Assembly (NCBI RefSeq): GCF_000520815.1
Contig: NZ_ASRY01000201.1
Location: forward strand, 27,334-91,333
Direction of reading: 5' to 3'
Length of the DNA stretch: 64,000 nt
Origin: Paenibacillus maysiensis
GTDB lineage: Bacteria > Bacillota > Bacilli > Paenibacillales > Paenibacillaceae
The notes under the pieces: generated by a model
Database searches by the model: none
Seen by the model: only the letters and a program-made list of their open reading frames with translations
Told to the model about the DNA's origin: nothing
Part shown: piece after piece, positions 28,023-36,961 of the stretch
Layout of the letters: each line of letters starts with the position of its first letter
How positions within the stretch are numbered: the stretch's first letter is position 1
Position numbers and translations under genes: made by a program

Positions 28023-28313
28023 CTAATTGGCCTTATTGTTCATGGCCTCATATAGAATAGCCAGATTGCGTTCCAGCTCACTGACCAGCTGTTTACCTAC
28101 CATTTCCGGAAGAAGGCCGACGCGAACCGCGAAATCCACTTCCTTGGAAAATCCGTACATCTGAGTATCCAGCACTTCCTCATAGAGAGGGCAATAACGG
28201 GTTGCCAGATTCTCCATCTGTACTTCAATAAGCTTCTTTATTTTATCTGCGTCATCTTGAAGCAGATTAATAGCCTTAATATTCAATTGTTCCTGTAAAT
28301 CAGATGAAGTCAT
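28023..28313 (-). CDS. ylaN: YlaN family protein (UPF0358, Fur-interacting type)
   Basis: 96 residues with the family core [38 protein letters not shown] (given in parts: [16 protein letters not shown], then [14 protein letters not shown]). YlaN is essential in B. subtilis under iron limitation and in staphylococci and bacilli has been reported to bind Fur and counter its repression. Start ATG 28313 with GGGGGGAA upstream. It has its own terminator. Proximity to ftsW recalls the B. subtilis ylaN-ftsW pair. Confidence 0.93.
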   Translation of the reverse strand: MTSSDLQEQLNIKAINLLQDDADKIKKLIEVQMENLATRYCPLYEEVLDTQMYGFSKEVDFAVRVGLLPEMVGKQLVSELERNLAILYEAMNNKAN

Positions 28314-28400
28314 GGATTCTTCCCCCCTATCTCTCAATGTCGCACAAGACGTTCTAACCTTAATATTAGACCAAATTGCAGGCTAATACAAGAACCTGAC

Positions 28401-28439
28401 AAAAAAAGCATCCCTACAGTTACAGGTAGGGATGCTTTT
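28401..28439 (-). terminator. intrinsic terminator after the HPr-like gene
   Basis: A perfect 10-bp stem (GCATCCCTAC and complement) with T-runs at both ends. It lies 16 bases past the stop on the minus strand. Confidence 0.9.
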
Positions 28440-28454
28440 GATCCAAGAATATAG

Positions 28455-28697
28455 TCAGGAGGCTACCGATATGTGTAGCCCGTGCTTCTGGAACACTTCA
28501 GTGATCGCTTTCTTGGCTTCCTCCGCGTCAGGTCCATGAACGTGCAGCTCATAGCTGTGGCTGCTGACTAATGTCGTAAACAAGCCAAGTATACTTTTCA
28601 CGTCAATATACTTATTTTCGGAATGAAGGACGATGGAAGAAGTAAACTTGCTCGCTGTCTGTGCAATTTCAACAATCGCCGCGTTACTATTAGACAT
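28455..28697 (-). CDS. HPr-like protein lacking the active-site histidine (Crh-like)
   Basis: 80 residues that align with PTS HPr from the first helix on. The Ser46 region is kept (DVKSILGLF matching the HPr pattern LKSIMGVM), as is the C-terminal helix (GPDAEEAKKAITEVF). The N-terminal GLHARPA segment with His15 is replaced by SNSNAAIVEIA, so it cannot take phosphate from Enzyme I. B. subtilis Crh similarly lacks His15 and acts as a CcpA corepressor when Ser46 is phosphorylated. Start ATG 28697, ribosome binding site GAGGG. A cre-like site lies in its promoter. Confidence 0.85.
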   Translation of the reverse strand: MSNSNAAIVEIAQTASKFTSSIVLHSENKYIDVKSILGLFTTLVSSHSYELHVHGPDAEEAKKAITEVFQKHGLHISVAS

Positions 28698-28742
28698 AGA
28701 GATCCCTCGCTTTACTGGATTATCATGTATCATTACTCATCC

Positions 28743-28768
28743 ATTATAATACATTGAAATCGTTTTCT
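28743..28768 (-). promoter_or_regulatory. -10 box and cre-like site upstream of the HPr-like gene
   Basis: On the minus strand TATAAT (28743-28748) lies 45 bases before the start. Just upstream, 28754-28768 reads TTGAAATCGTTTTCT on the plus strand and fits the cre consensus WTGNAANCGNWNNCW at every fixed position. A match of this degeneracy is expected about once in 64 kb by chance; its placement in a promoter is what makes it credible. No good -35 box is visible. Confidence 0.5.
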
Positions 28769-28786
28769 CAGCAAGGATAGATATCG

Positions 28787-29902
28787 TTATTTTAAGTTCT
28801 CGGGATTTAACGGCTCCAGCTCAGGCAGTAAAAAAATGCCATCCTTGCGGATCAGAACATCATCAAAATAAATTTCACCACCACCGTATTCCGGACGCTG
28901 AATCAAGACCAAATCCCAATGGATCGAAGAACGGTTGCCGTTATCTGCTGTTTCATAAGCCTGACCCGGCGTGAAATGCAAGCTGCCTGCGATTTTTTCG
29001 TCAAACAGAATATCCTTCATCGGATGCAAAATATACGGATTGAACCCAATTGCAAACTCGCCAATATAGCGTGCTCCCTCATCGGAATCCAAAATATCGT
29101 TTAACCGCTTCGTATCATTACTCGTTGCTTCTACAATTTTACCATTCTCAAAGCGGAATTTCACATTTTCAAAGGTGATACCGTTGTACAGCGTTTGTGC
29201 ATTATAGCTAATAGTTCCATTAACGGAATCTCGAACAGGGGCACTATATACTTCGCCATCTGGAATATTGCATTGACCGGAGCATTTGATGGCGCCGATT
29301 TGCTTAATAGAGAAATTCAGATCTGTGCCCGGTCCGCTAATCCGAACCTTATCTGTCCGGTTCATCAGGTCAGCCAGCGCATCCTGCGCCTTATCCATTT
29401 TCGCGTAATCCAGATTGCACACATTGAAATAAAAATCTTCGAACGCCTCTGTGCTTGTATTCGCCAATTGCGCCATGCTGTCATTCGGATAACGCAGCAC
29501 TACCCATTTCGTATGCTTCACCCGCTGCTCGCTATGTACCGCATGCTGATAAATCGAATTATACAATTTCATCTTGTCTTCCGGCACATCTGACAAATCA
29601 TTGACATTTTCACCAGCGCGAATCCCGATGTAGCAATGCATTTGTTTCATCCGGTTGAGGTCTATTTCAGCCCAGGTTTGCACCATTTCCTTTGTCGCAT
29701 GACGAAGCATGGCGCTCTGTACCTTACGATCCGTGAGCTGAACGAAAACGTTGCCGCCTTTTTTGCCTACCTCATGAATAATGGCGTTAAGCAGGTCCCG
29801 CTCTGTACCGATCATTTCAACCAGCACGTTCTCACCCGGCTGTACTTCAACAGAGTAACCTACCAGATTTTCTGCCAGTTTAAGTATTCTGGGATCTTTC
29901 AT
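28787..29902 (-). CDS. M29-family aminopeptidase
   Basis: Cytoplasmic metalloaminopeptidase like AmpS/AmpT. 371 residues beginning MKDPRILKLAENLVGYSVEVQPGENVLVE, typical of the family. Metal-ligand motifs occur in the C-terminal half: NIPDGEVYSAP (Glu), GEFAIGFNP (Glu), SLHFTPGQAYE (His) and SSIHWDLVLI (His, Asp). Start ATG 29902 with GAAGGAGAG. No signal peptide. Monocistronic. Confidence 0.93.
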   Translation of the reverse strand: MKDPRILKLAENLVGYSVEVQPGENVLVEMIGTERDLLNAIIHEVGKKGGNVFVQLTDRKVQSAMLRHATKEMVQTWAEIDLNRMKQMHCYIGIRAGENVNDLSDVPEDKMKLYNSIYQHAVHSEQRVKHTKWVVLRYPNDSMAQLANTSTEAFEDFYFNVCNLDYAKMDKAQDALADLMNRTDKVRISGPGTDLNFSIKQIGAIKCSGQCNIPDGEVYSAPVRDSVNGTISYNAQTLYNGITFENVKFRFENGKIVEATSNDTKRLNDILDSDEGARYIGEFAIGFNPYILHPMKDILFDEKIAGSLHFTPGQAYETADNGNRSSIHWDLVLIQRPEYGGGEIYFDDVLIRKDGIFLLPELEPLNPENLK

Positions 29903-29978
29903 TTGTTGTCTCTCCTTCTCTGTTACATTCTTTTTGAACAACGGTTAATTCGTAGTCCATTGTATCATGCCCGTTGCG

Positions 29979-30830
29979 TTACTTGTAGCCCTCAAAAGCA
30001 ACTCTGGTAATCAGAGCTTCCTCATGCTCCTCTCCATTTGCCTCCTGCCGCGAAATTTTGCATTCCGACGACAACTTCAGGGGCACGCCTGTTTGGCGAT
30101 CTATCGTCAGATGATACACGGCATGCACATCAGAATGTTCTAATTGGCTACTCATATTCTCGCAGCTCTGCGCCCATATTCGATTCAGCTTTTGCTGCAC
30201 CTCTTGATTCTTCCCGTTCTGCTTCATGTTTGCTTGCAGGAGTTGAGGGTTTATGGCATCCATTTCTTTCATTAAACGGTCTTTCAACCATCGCTTGGCT
30301 GAGGACGATTCTGGCTCAATCCTCACTACCCAGGTCCCCCGCGCGGCCCCGGCCTCTATACGAATGGTTTTATTCAGTGCATTCAGTTCCTCCAGCTCCT
30401 GAATCGGATTAAAACGATTTAACATCCCTACTCCATTCATAGCTATACGACCGGGCGTCACGGCAATCCATTTTCCATCCAGACGAAGAAAACGCTCCTG
30501 TGTTACCCCATCCCCGGATGCGCCTTGTTCGAGTGCAGCATAGCTTGACTGCTTGTTAAAAGCCCCCGCAGTACCCCAATGCATGGTCAGTTCATCGTGA
30601 TTGCTCACCTTACCATGATATGCGAACTGTTTATCCACCAACATACCATTTCTAGTTATGACACCAGCCTGACCTTTGAACGTTAACGTTTCTTTGCCCG
30701 CTATCCCCGCAACGGCTCTTTTAAAAATCTGATCCGGCGCATTTTGCTGTTCTGCAAGTGTACATCCACTTAACGAGCACATCATGAGCAACATACAAAC
30801 CAGCATACTCCACTCTCTTCTCCAATGCAT
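29979..30830 (-). CDS. predicted lipoprotein, function unknown
   Basis: 283 residues. Positively charged N-terminus, hydrophobic stretch and lipobox LSGC with the lipidated cysteine at residue 23, so it is anchored to the outer face of the membrane. The mature part has an unknown fold with many short beta segments. A pattern such as HLTIDRQTGVPLKLSSECKI recalls lipoproteins with LolA-like or YcdB-like beta folds, but the similarity is too weak to name. The start may instead be ATG 30806, eight codons downstream. It follows the diguanylate cyclase on the same strand. Confidence 0.8.
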   Translation of the reverse strand: MHWRREWSMLVCMLLMMCSLSGCTLAEQQNAPDQIFKRAVAGIAGKETLTFKGQAGVITRNGMLVDKQFAYHGKVSNHDELTMHWGTAGAFNKQSSYAALEQGASGDGVTQERFLRLDGKWIAVTPGRIAMNGVGMLNRFNPIQELEELNALNKTIRIEAGAARGTWVVRIEPESSSAKRWLKDRLMKEMDAINPQLLQANMKQNGKNQEVQQKLNRIWAQSCENMSSQLEHSDVHAVYHLTIDRQTGVPLKLSSECKISRQEANGEEHEEALITRVAFEGYK

Positions 30831-30916
30831 CCAATCATCCGCCCATCATATCCTGATATAACCCCTTGAGTTTGTTATTGATATAGGGTTTCCTGACTAC
30901 AAAAGGTTATGCACAG

Positions 30917-30951
30917 CAAAAAAAGAGAACATTCCATAAGGAACATTCTCT
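30917..30951 (-). terminator. intrinsic terminator overlapping the dgcP stop codon
   Basis: A perfect 12-bp stem (AGAGAATGTTCC and complement) with a 4-base loop is followed by seven Ts on the minus strand. The first stem bases belong to the stop codon of the upstream gene. Confidence 0.92.
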
Positions 30952-32935
30952 AGGCATCGCCCACATGATCAATAACAATCCGGTTGCGACCTTCATTTTT
31001 CGCCTCATACAAAGCCATATCCGCCCTGTAAAATAAAGATTCAATGCTGATCTGCTCATCCAGCCAGTTCCATTCAGCAATCCCGCAGGAAACGGTCACC
31101 TGAGGCTGGGTTTCATGTTGTACGCGATAGCGGATTTTTTCCGCATACTCCAGCGCCTGCTGTACTCCAAGTTGTGGCAAATAAATTGCCAATTCCTCAC
31201 CGCCCCATCTGGCACATACATCCTCGCTACGGGTCGCCGAACGAACAATATCACTGACGCTTTTCAATATTTGATCACCTGTCTGATGCCCGTATGTATC
31301 ATTCACCTGTTTGAACTGATCAATATCCACCAAAATGAGAGAACCGCAAAAATCTTTCTCCTGATGTCGCTGAATCACCTTGTCCACATAATGACGTACA
31401 TACAGACCTGTTAGCATGTCCATATTGGCCAGACGCCGTACCTCAGCATGCAGCATGGCATTTGTTACCGCCAAACCGATATGGGGGGCCAGCATTTGCA
31501 GCATTTTGTAATTATCGTACGAAAAAAAGTGAGGGAGCTTGCTCGACAATAAAATAGCCCCTCTCGGTGTACCGCTGGTTTTCATGGGTACCGCCATCAA
31601 AGAAAGGGAATCGGTCATATCCATAAAATCGGAGGATATCTTCCCTTCCATTCTGTAATCTGACACGATGACGGGCTCTCCTGTTCTGCGTATCAGCTCT
31701 GCAAACCCATCCTCGCCAGAGTAACTGTGCAGCCCCAAACTTTCTACGTTGCTTGACGTGACCTTAAAGCAATTTCCTTCCTGATCGAGTTGCACAATAC
31801 AGCAAAAGTCAGCCAAGAACATTTTCAATAATTCCTGCACAGCAAACTCGAATATTTCATTCAGCTTAAGGCTTTGATTCAAGCGCTGAACCAGTTCATT
31901 AATGAGACGCAACTCATGGATGAGCACATTGGATTGCTCCAGCAGCTTTGCATTTTCAAATGCGGTGCCTGCTGTGTCCGCCATCATGGCGATCAGCTCC
32001 ACATCCACTTTCTTCATGCTTTCGGCACCTGATGGAAGAATCATATGAAACACACCATATACGCCTTGCTTGCCACGTAAAGGAATGCCGATTTCGGTCA
32101 CTTCTCCTTCTGTACCTAGAGGCTCATTTACAGCCATTTGGCCTTTCATAAATGCACGCACACATACATCCTCGTCCCGCTCGTGCAATAACAAAGGTTT
32201 GACCTGCGGATTACGACTGTGCCGATCCTGGCTCATATACAACGTGATATCCACATGCGGAAACAAGTAAGCTATGCTGCCAAATACCTCGTCCAGCACG
32301 CCTTCAACATCAATCTTGTCATGCATCCGCTTTACAATCTGAAATAAAATAGAGCGTCGCCTGCCTTCGCGGTCGCTCCGTTCCTGCATCCCGAGGATAT
32401 CTTCCATAAATATATACTCAAATCTCGTATAAAAGCAGGATCTAAAATGCAAAGTTGCCGCCAATAATGCGTCCTGCTCGGAAACTGAATGTTGAGCAGA
32501 CAGTGTAAAACGAAGAGCAGCAAAAGCCTCGCCCTTATGATTACGGCGAAATACAGGAACCATGTACACAAATGCAAGGCTTCCGTCCCGAAGTTTGCGT
32601 TGACTTATTTTCATTTTTCTGGACAAGCAGCAACGTTCGACCAGCTCCAAATCCTCGTCATCATCCTCTTCCCTACCTGCAACCCGAACACCTGTAAAAT
32701 TAAAAACGGCGGATTGTTCTTCATTAATCCACGATATACCATTGCTCTGCTGCAACCAGTTCCGATATCCTTGGACAAGAAGCTGATTAATATAGGGGAA
32801 ATCAAATGGTGTCATATCCATGTTTTGGAGCCAGGCAAAAGATGTATATTCTTTATCATCAAACAGCGGAGCACTACTAGCCTTGGCTGTTTTACCGTCA
32901 AGCGTTTGCTGATCCGTTGTTGAAAAGTCCGACAT
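30950..32935 (-). CDS. dgcP: GAF-domain diguanylate cyclase (DgcP/YtrP-like)
   Basis: Makes cyclic di-GMP from two GTP. 661 residues from ATG 32935 (ribosome binding site AAAGGAG): an N-terminal region, GAF-type sensor domains (about 170-310 and 330-480), then a GGDEF domain. The catalytic motif is GGEEL near 578. RSED five residues before it fits the product-inhibition I-site RxxD. No membrane segment, so it is a soluble enzyme. In B. subtilis the orthologue ytrP/dgcP also lies next to rpsD, which supports the symbol. Confidence 0.9.
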   Translation of the reverse strand: MSDFSTTDQQTLDGKTAKASSAPLFDDKEYTSFAWLQNMDMTPFDFPYINQLLVQGYRNWLQQSNGISWINEEQSAVFNFTGVRVAGREEDDDEDLELVERCCLSRKMKISQRKLRDGSLAFVYMVPVFRRNHKGEAFAALRFTLSAQHSVSEQDALLAATLHFRSCFYTRFEYIFMEDILGMQERSDREGRRRSILFQIVKRMHDKIDVEGVLDEVFGSIAYLFPHVDITLYMSQDRHSRNPQVKPLLLHERDEDVCVRAFMKGQMAVNEPLGTEGEVTEIGIPLRGKQGVYGVFHMILPSGAESMKKVDVELIAMMADTAGTAFENAKLLEQSNVLIHELRLINELVQRLNQSLKLNEIFEFAVQELLKMFLADFCCIVQLDQEGNCFKVTSSNVESLGLHSYSGEDGFAELIRRTGEPVIVSDYRMEGKISSDFMDMTDSLSLMAVPMKTSGTPRGAILLSSKLPHFFSYDNYKMLQMLAPHIGLAVTNAMLHAEVRRLANMDMLTGLYVRHYVDKVIQRHQEKDFCGSLILVDIDQFKQVNDTYGHQTGDQILKSVSDIVRSATRSEDVCARWGGEELAIYLPQLGVQQALEYAEKIRYRVQHETQPQVTVSCGIAEWNWLDEQISIESLFYRADMALYEAKNEGRNRIVIDHVGDA

Positions 32936-33122
32936 ATTAAGGCGCTCCTTTACAGCAAAGTTAGCTGTACCAAGACAGCGGCTACACACCACTATAGCTT
33001 ATAATATGACCTATTTTACTCTTAACTCCAGAAATTTGCATCCATTTTTCAGAAATTCGTCCCCCTTTTTTAGTTCTAAAGCCCTATCGACAAATTTTGA
33101 CGTTTTCATTCTTTTTCTCTTC

Positions 33123-33150
33123 TTGACATTGACCCACTATTACATATAGT
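33123..33150 (+). promoter_or_regulatory. sigma-A promoter of rpsD
   Basis: Perfect -35 TTGACA (33123-33128), 16-base spacer, -10 TATAGT (33145-33150). It gives a leader of about 215 bases before rpsD. Confidence 0.8.
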
Positions 33151-33157
33151 ATATATT

Positions 33158-33371
33158 AATGAAAAAGACTGTACGGCAGAACTATCTACTGTGCGGATCT
33201 TAAATTTTGGGCGTAACAGTTTGTGTCACCCTCATCTTATTTGTTGCTAACAGGACAGCGGCTGAACTTTTCTGTTAGTAGTGCGCATCACCTTGATTGG
33301 TAGCGCCGAACAAATTGGAGCGCAAAGAGAGCCCCAACTCAAATTTTAATTATGAAGGAGTTAACTCTATA
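33158..33371 (+). promoter_or_regulatory. long 5' leader of rpsD, possible S4 autoregulatory RNA
   Basis: The 200-base leader has no gene. It contains a CTAACAG/CTGTTAG stem (33247-33253 with 33272-33278) around a G-rich loop, plus further short stems. In B. subtilis ribosomal protein S4 represses its own gene by binding its mRNA leader. Regulation here is inferred from that; the structure was only judged by eye. Confidence 0.5.
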
Positions 33372-33971
33372 ATGGCACGTTACACTGGTCCTAAATTTAA
33401 ATTGAGCCGTCGTCTGGGGATTTCCCTGAGCGGTACAGGTAAAGAATTGAAACGCCCTTTCCCTCCGGGACAACATGGTGCAAACCAACGGAGAAAAATC
33501 AGCAACTACGGTATGCAGCTTCAAGAAAAACAAAAGCTGCGTCACATGTACGGCTTGGGTGAAAAACAATTCCGCACTCTGTTCAACAAAGCTCAACACA
33601 TGCACGGTATCGCTGGTGAGAACTTCATGTTCTTGCTGGAAAGCCGCCTGGACAACCTCGTGTTCCGTCTTGGCTTTGCTAACTCCCGTGCAGGCGCACG
33701 TCAATTGGTAGCACACGGTCACGTTACTGTGAACGGTAAAAAAGTTGACATCGCTTCTTACCAAGTAAGCCTGGGCGACGTGATCGGTCTTCGTGAAAGA
33801 AGTCGTTCCCTGTCTTCCATCAAAGAAGCTTTGGAAAACCGCAACCACTTGGCAGCTTACCTGGAGTACAATGACGCAGCTCTGGAAGGCAAATACATCC
33901 GTTTGCCTGAGCGTGGCGAATTGTCCCAAGATATCGACGAAAAACAAATCGTCGAATTCTACAACCGCTAA
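33372..33971 (+). CDS. rpsD: 30S ribosomal protein S4
   Basis: Primary 16S rRNA-binding protein of the small subunit body. 200 residues starting [21 protein letters not shown] (written in the sequence as [10 protein letters not shown] then LSRRLG). RNA-binding S4 domain at about 95-155 ([20 protein letters not shown]). Start ATG 33372 with AAGGAG. It lacks the zinc-binding cysteines of the C+ type, so it is the C- form. Codon usage is strongly biased, as for a highly expressed gene. Strong terminator downstream. Confidence 0.98.
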   Translation: MARYTGPKFKLSRRLGISLSGTGKELKRPFPPGQHGANQRRKISNYGMQLQEKQKLRHMYGLGEKQFRTLFNKAQHMHGIAGENFMFLLESRLDNLVFRLGFANSRAGARQLVAHGHVTVNGKKVDIASYQVSLGDVIGLRERSRSLSSIKEALENRNHLAAYLEYNDAALEGKYIRLPERGELSQDIDEKQIVEFYNR

Positions 33972-33990
33972 TCCTTGTGATAGCATCGAA

Positions 33991-34021
33991 AAGCACCCGA
34001 ACCTCGTTCGGGTGCTTTTTT
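33991..34021 (+). terminator. intrinsic terminator after rpsD
   Basis: GCACCCGAAC/GTTCGGGTGC with a 3-base loop and six Ts. Confidence 0.95.
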
Positions 34022-34052
34022 CGTGTTACTGTAGCGTGCAGCTTGCAACATT

Positions 34053-34922
34053 TTATTCGATCGGTATATATACCTTAATATCCAAATGATCGGGAAAGGA
34101 GGAATTCATCACGTCAGTGATTTCAAAATCAGGTCCTTCCCTACGCTCAAAATTAGAATTCGGGAGCCATGTACCGTAGATATAGTTTCGCACATCCTGG
34201 ACCCGACCATTCGGACCTGAAGCGTTAAATTCGGCATACTTTCCTGCAGGAATCTCCATATAGATAAACCCCTCTGCCAAATCTTCCGATTCTCCCTCAA
34301 CTTCCTCGCCAATCACAAATGAAAACTCACCATTATCTTGAAAAGAGCAAGCAATACCGTACGACATCCCCGGTGCAATTTTATTCGGAATACGCATAAA
34401 ATGCTCATTCGTTCCAAAGTGTTCATAAAATCCTGGAATCTCATTATAATGCTGCTCATGATTCAGGTTTGTTTTGTACTCATGGCCTATGACCTTAATC
34501 GTATCGAATTGCAGCATTACCGGCTTATTCACATCCAACTCCCCTTTGGTGTTTTTTTGATAATCCAGAAAATTAATCTTGTGTTGCTGAGAAATATCTA
34601 TATCACCGTTCCGGTATTTTCCCGGGGTGACACCAAAACTTTTTTCAAAAGCACGTGTAAACGCTTCTTGCGAACTGTACTGGTATTCAAGAGCAATATC
34701 TAATACCTTTTGATTAGACTGTTTCAGCCCTACAGCCGCCTCCGATAATCTTCTCTTCCTTATATACTGTTGAACCGTAAAACCCGAAATCGCCTGAAAA
34801 AGCCGCTGAAAATGAAAGGCTGAAAAGCAAGCTTGCGAAGCAATTTCCGTAATTTTCAACTCCTCCCGAAGGTTCATTTCAATAAACTCAATCGCACACT
34901 GTATTCTTTTAAAGTAGTCCAT
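34053..34922 (-). CDS. AraC-family regulator with GyrI-like effector domain
   Basis: 289 residues from ATG 34922 (AAGGGGAAG upstream). Two helix-turn-helix units fill about 1-105: ITEIASQACFSAFHFQRLF and then VLDIALEYQYSSQEAFTRAF. The C-terminal half (about 130-289) is a GyrI-like small-molecule-binding domain (VMLQFDTIKVIGHEY, then FIYMEIPAGKYAEFNASG). Such SoxS/Rob/BmrR-like proteins sense drugs or other small ligands. No obvious target lies next to it; it sits alone between rpsD and tyrS. Confidence 0.9.
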   Translation of the reverse strand: MDYFKRIQCAIEFIEMNLREELKITEIASQACFSAFHFQRLFQAISGFTVQQYIRKRRLSEAAVGLKQSNQKVLDIALEYQYSSQEAFTRAFEKSFGVTPGKYRNGDIDISQQHKINFLDYQKNTKGELDVNKPVMLQFDTIKVIGHEYKTNLNHEQHYNEIPGFYEHFGTNEHFMRIPNKIAPGMSYGIACSFQDNGEFSFVIGEEVEGESEDLAEGFIYMEIPAGKYAEFNASGPNGRVQDVRNYIYGTWLPNSNFERREGPDFEITDVMNSSFPDHLDIKVYIPIE

Positions 34923-35070
34923 ACGATTCTTCCCCTTACTTGTCATGGTTTGACGATTCATTCGCCAAGCGAATTTAGCAAGACTTCGTAATCCATTATG
35001 TACAATCCTGCACATGCCTGTTTGATCATTTGTGCTAAGTTTACCACGGCCTGCCTTTTTACTTCAGTAG

Positions 35071-35114
35071 AAATAAAAACAACGCAGAAACACTATGCAT
35101 GTCTCTGCGTTGTT
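35071..35114 (-). terminator. intrinsic terminator after tyrS
   Basis: A perfect 11-bp stem (AACAACGCAGA and complement) with a 15-base loop, followed by TTTTTATTT on the minus strand. It lies 125 bases past the tyrS stop. Confidence 0.85.
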
Positions 35115-35148
35115 AAAATAAAGGTGATTAACGGCAGGCAACAACGAA

Positions 35149-35199
35149 GCGGCCTGATTTGAATCTGGAGAAGTCCAGCGATGTAGACTAAATCGAACG
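35149..35199. repeat. second partial copy of the palindromic element
   Basis: AGCGG, a short spacer and ATTTGAATCTGGAGAAG (35157-35173) repeat the outer right arm of the 27.75-27.92 kb palindrome in opposite orientation. Just after it GTCCAGCG and CGCAGGAC form a hairpin with one mismatch. It lies in the tyrS downstream gap. Confidence 0.55.
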
Positions 35200-35238
35200 C
35201 AGGACTACCTCTCTCCCACCATGTATCTCACATTTTTA

Positions 35239-36492
35239 TCAGCCCAGCTTGATTTTGGCGAACTTACGTTTACCCACTTGCACAATATCGCCTTCCTGCG
35301 GCGTGTATGCTTCGTTTACATCGGTCCATTTCTCTTCATTAATTTTGACCGAGCCCTGTTGAATGCTGCGTTTGGCTTCACCATTGGAAGCCGCAAAGCC
35401 CAAATGAGTCAGCAATTGGATGACACGGATGCCGCCATCTTCCAAATGATCGGCCGTCAAAGTGAACTCTTCAATATCGTCAGGCAGCGCTCTTTGCTGG
35501 AATACGGTCACAAAATGCTGCTTCGCTGCTTCCTCTGCTTCCTTACCGTGGTACATACGTACCAGCGTTCCAGCCAGCTTCATTTTGGCGTCACGCGGAT
35601 GCACTGAACCGTTCTTAATGCCTTCCGCCAGCTCAGCCAGTTCCTCATTGTTCAAATCTGTTGCCAGCTCAAAATATTTAAGCATCAGTTCATCAGGAAC
35701 CGACATGGATTTTCCGTAGATTTCGTTCGGCTCCTCATCAACACCAATGTAGTTGCCCAGGCTTTTGCTCATCTTCTGCACGCCATCCAGCCCTTCAAGC
35801 AGTGGCAACATAATGGTGGCCTGGGGCTCCACTCCGTATTCCTTTTGCAGAGTTCTGCCCATCAGCAAATTGAACTTTTGATCTGTCCCCCCCAGCTCGA
35901 TGTCGCTTCGGAGTTCCACAGAATCCATCCCTTGCATCAACGGGTAGAAAAATTCATGGATGCTGATCGGCAAGCCGTTTTGGTATCTTTTCGTAAAGTC
36001 ATCCCGTTCCAGCATACGTGCGACAGTTACTTTAGCGGCCAGCGTTACCACATCGGCAAAAGACATGGGAGCCAACCAATGGGAATTGTAGTATACCTTT
36101 GTTTTTTCGGGGTCCAGAATTTTGAATATCTGCTCCTTATACGTCTGCGCATTGCGCTGGACATCTTCCTCGGTCAGTTGCTTACGAGTTTCCGATTTGC
36201 CTGTCGGATCACCAATCTTGCCCGTAAAATCACCGATGATAAGTTGTACCTGATGACCAAGCTCCTGAAACTGGCGCAGCTTATGCATAACGACCGTATG
36301 CCCGATGTGAATATCCGGCGCCGATGGGTCAAGTCCTAATTTAATTTGGAGCGGCTCACCGCTAACGACCGATTTTATAACCTTACGCTTCAGCTCGTCC
36401 TCTGGTACAATTTCCGCCACACCACGTTGAATCACATTTAATTGGCGCTCTACCTCTGCCTGCTGCCCAGGCTTCATCTCTTCCCACTTCAT
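35239..36492 (-). CDS. tyrS: tyrosyl-tRNA synthetase
   Basis: Class I aminoacyl-tRNA synthetase that charges tRNA-Tyr. 417 residues. HIGH motif at 62-65 in [14 protein letters not shown] near 237, and a C-terminal S4-like RNA-binding domain (about 345-417) that contacts the tRNA. The sequence is closer to the TyrZ-type layout seen in some Firmicutes and other bacteria ([12 protein letters not shown]) than to B. subtilis TyrS; this is inference. Expression is controlled by the T-box leader upstream. Confidence 0.95.
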   Translation of the reverse strand: MKWEEMKPGQQAEVERQLNVIQRGVAEIVPEDELKRKVIKSVVSGEPLQIKLGLDPSAPDIHIGHTVVMHKLRQFQELGHQVQLIIGDFTGKIGDPTGKSETRKQLTEEDVQRNAQTYKEQIFKILDPEKTKVYYNSHWLAPMSFADVVTLAAKVTVARMLERDDFTKRYQNGLPISIHEFFYPLMQGMDSVELRSDIELGGTDQKFNLLMGRTLQKEYGVEPQATIMLPLLEGLDGVQKMSKSLGNYIGVDEEPNEIYGKSMSVPDELMLKYFELATDLNNEELAELAEGIKNGSVHPRDAKMKLAGTLVRMYHGKEAEEAAKQHFVTVFQQRALPDDIEEFTLTADHLEDGGIRVIQLLTHLGFAASNGEAKRSIQQGSVKINEEKWTDVNEAYTPQEGDIVQVGKRKFAKIKLG

Positions 36493-36535
36493 CCTGTATA
36501 CCTCCTGTTTTCATCCAAAATATTACATATTAAAA

Positions 36536-36838
36536 AAAACAAAAAGCCCCTTTCATCCCAAGGGACGAGAAGGAGCTGCTCGCGTTACCACCCTAATTAA
36601 AGAAACGTATGCCAAAGACAAGCGTTTCTTTCACTTCATTCCTATAACGGGCCTACACCCGGTACTGGATTACTATGGTCAGCTTCGCAAATCTGCAAAA
36701 GCTCTACCATTCATCCAGACAGCTCCAGACGGTAATTCAAAGGAGGGTCGTTACCGATTCGCACCAACCATCGGCTCTCTGCACAACGTGATTCCACCTT
36801 CTACTGAAGTCTTTCTCTGCTTTTCACGATATTTACTT
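36536..36838 (-). promoter_or_regulatory. T-box riboswitch of tyrS, UAC specifier
   Basis: On the minus strand the leader has the Stem I features (AGAGAG, then GATGGTTGGTGCGAATCGG), the specifier codon UAC at 36734-36732 inside GAATTACCG, the T-box core GGGTGGTAACGCG at 36593-36581, and a terminator hairpin with T-run at about 36577-36536. Uncharged tRNA-Tyr would pair with UAC and with the T-box to stop termination. Confidence 0.95.
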
Positions 36839-36845
36839 TGACCTA

Positions 36846-36874
36846 TTTATAACACACCACTTTTATAGAGTCAA
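36846..36874 (-). promoter_or_regulatory. sigma-A promoter of tyrS
   Basis: TTGACT, 17-base spacer, TATAAA on the minus strand, placed just ahead of the T-box. Confidence 0.85.
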
Positions 36875-36924
36875 CGACACCAAAAGACAGGCTTTTTAGC
36901 ATATGGGTTCATTTTGTAATTTTA

Positions 36925-36933
36925 TGCTATAAT
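36925..36933 (+). promoter_or_regulatory. extended -10 promoter of the class A PBP gene
   Basis: TGCTATAAT, an extended -10 element, 29 bases ahead of the start codon. There is no good -35 box. Confidence 0.6.
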
Positions 36934-36961
36934 AATGGCTGTTATAAAGGAGGAAGACTTA

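Noticed and set aside
33339..33986. 215-codon open frame antisense to rpsD
   Set aside because: Same effect of biased codon usage in a ribosomal protein gene; no translation signal or recognisable protein.
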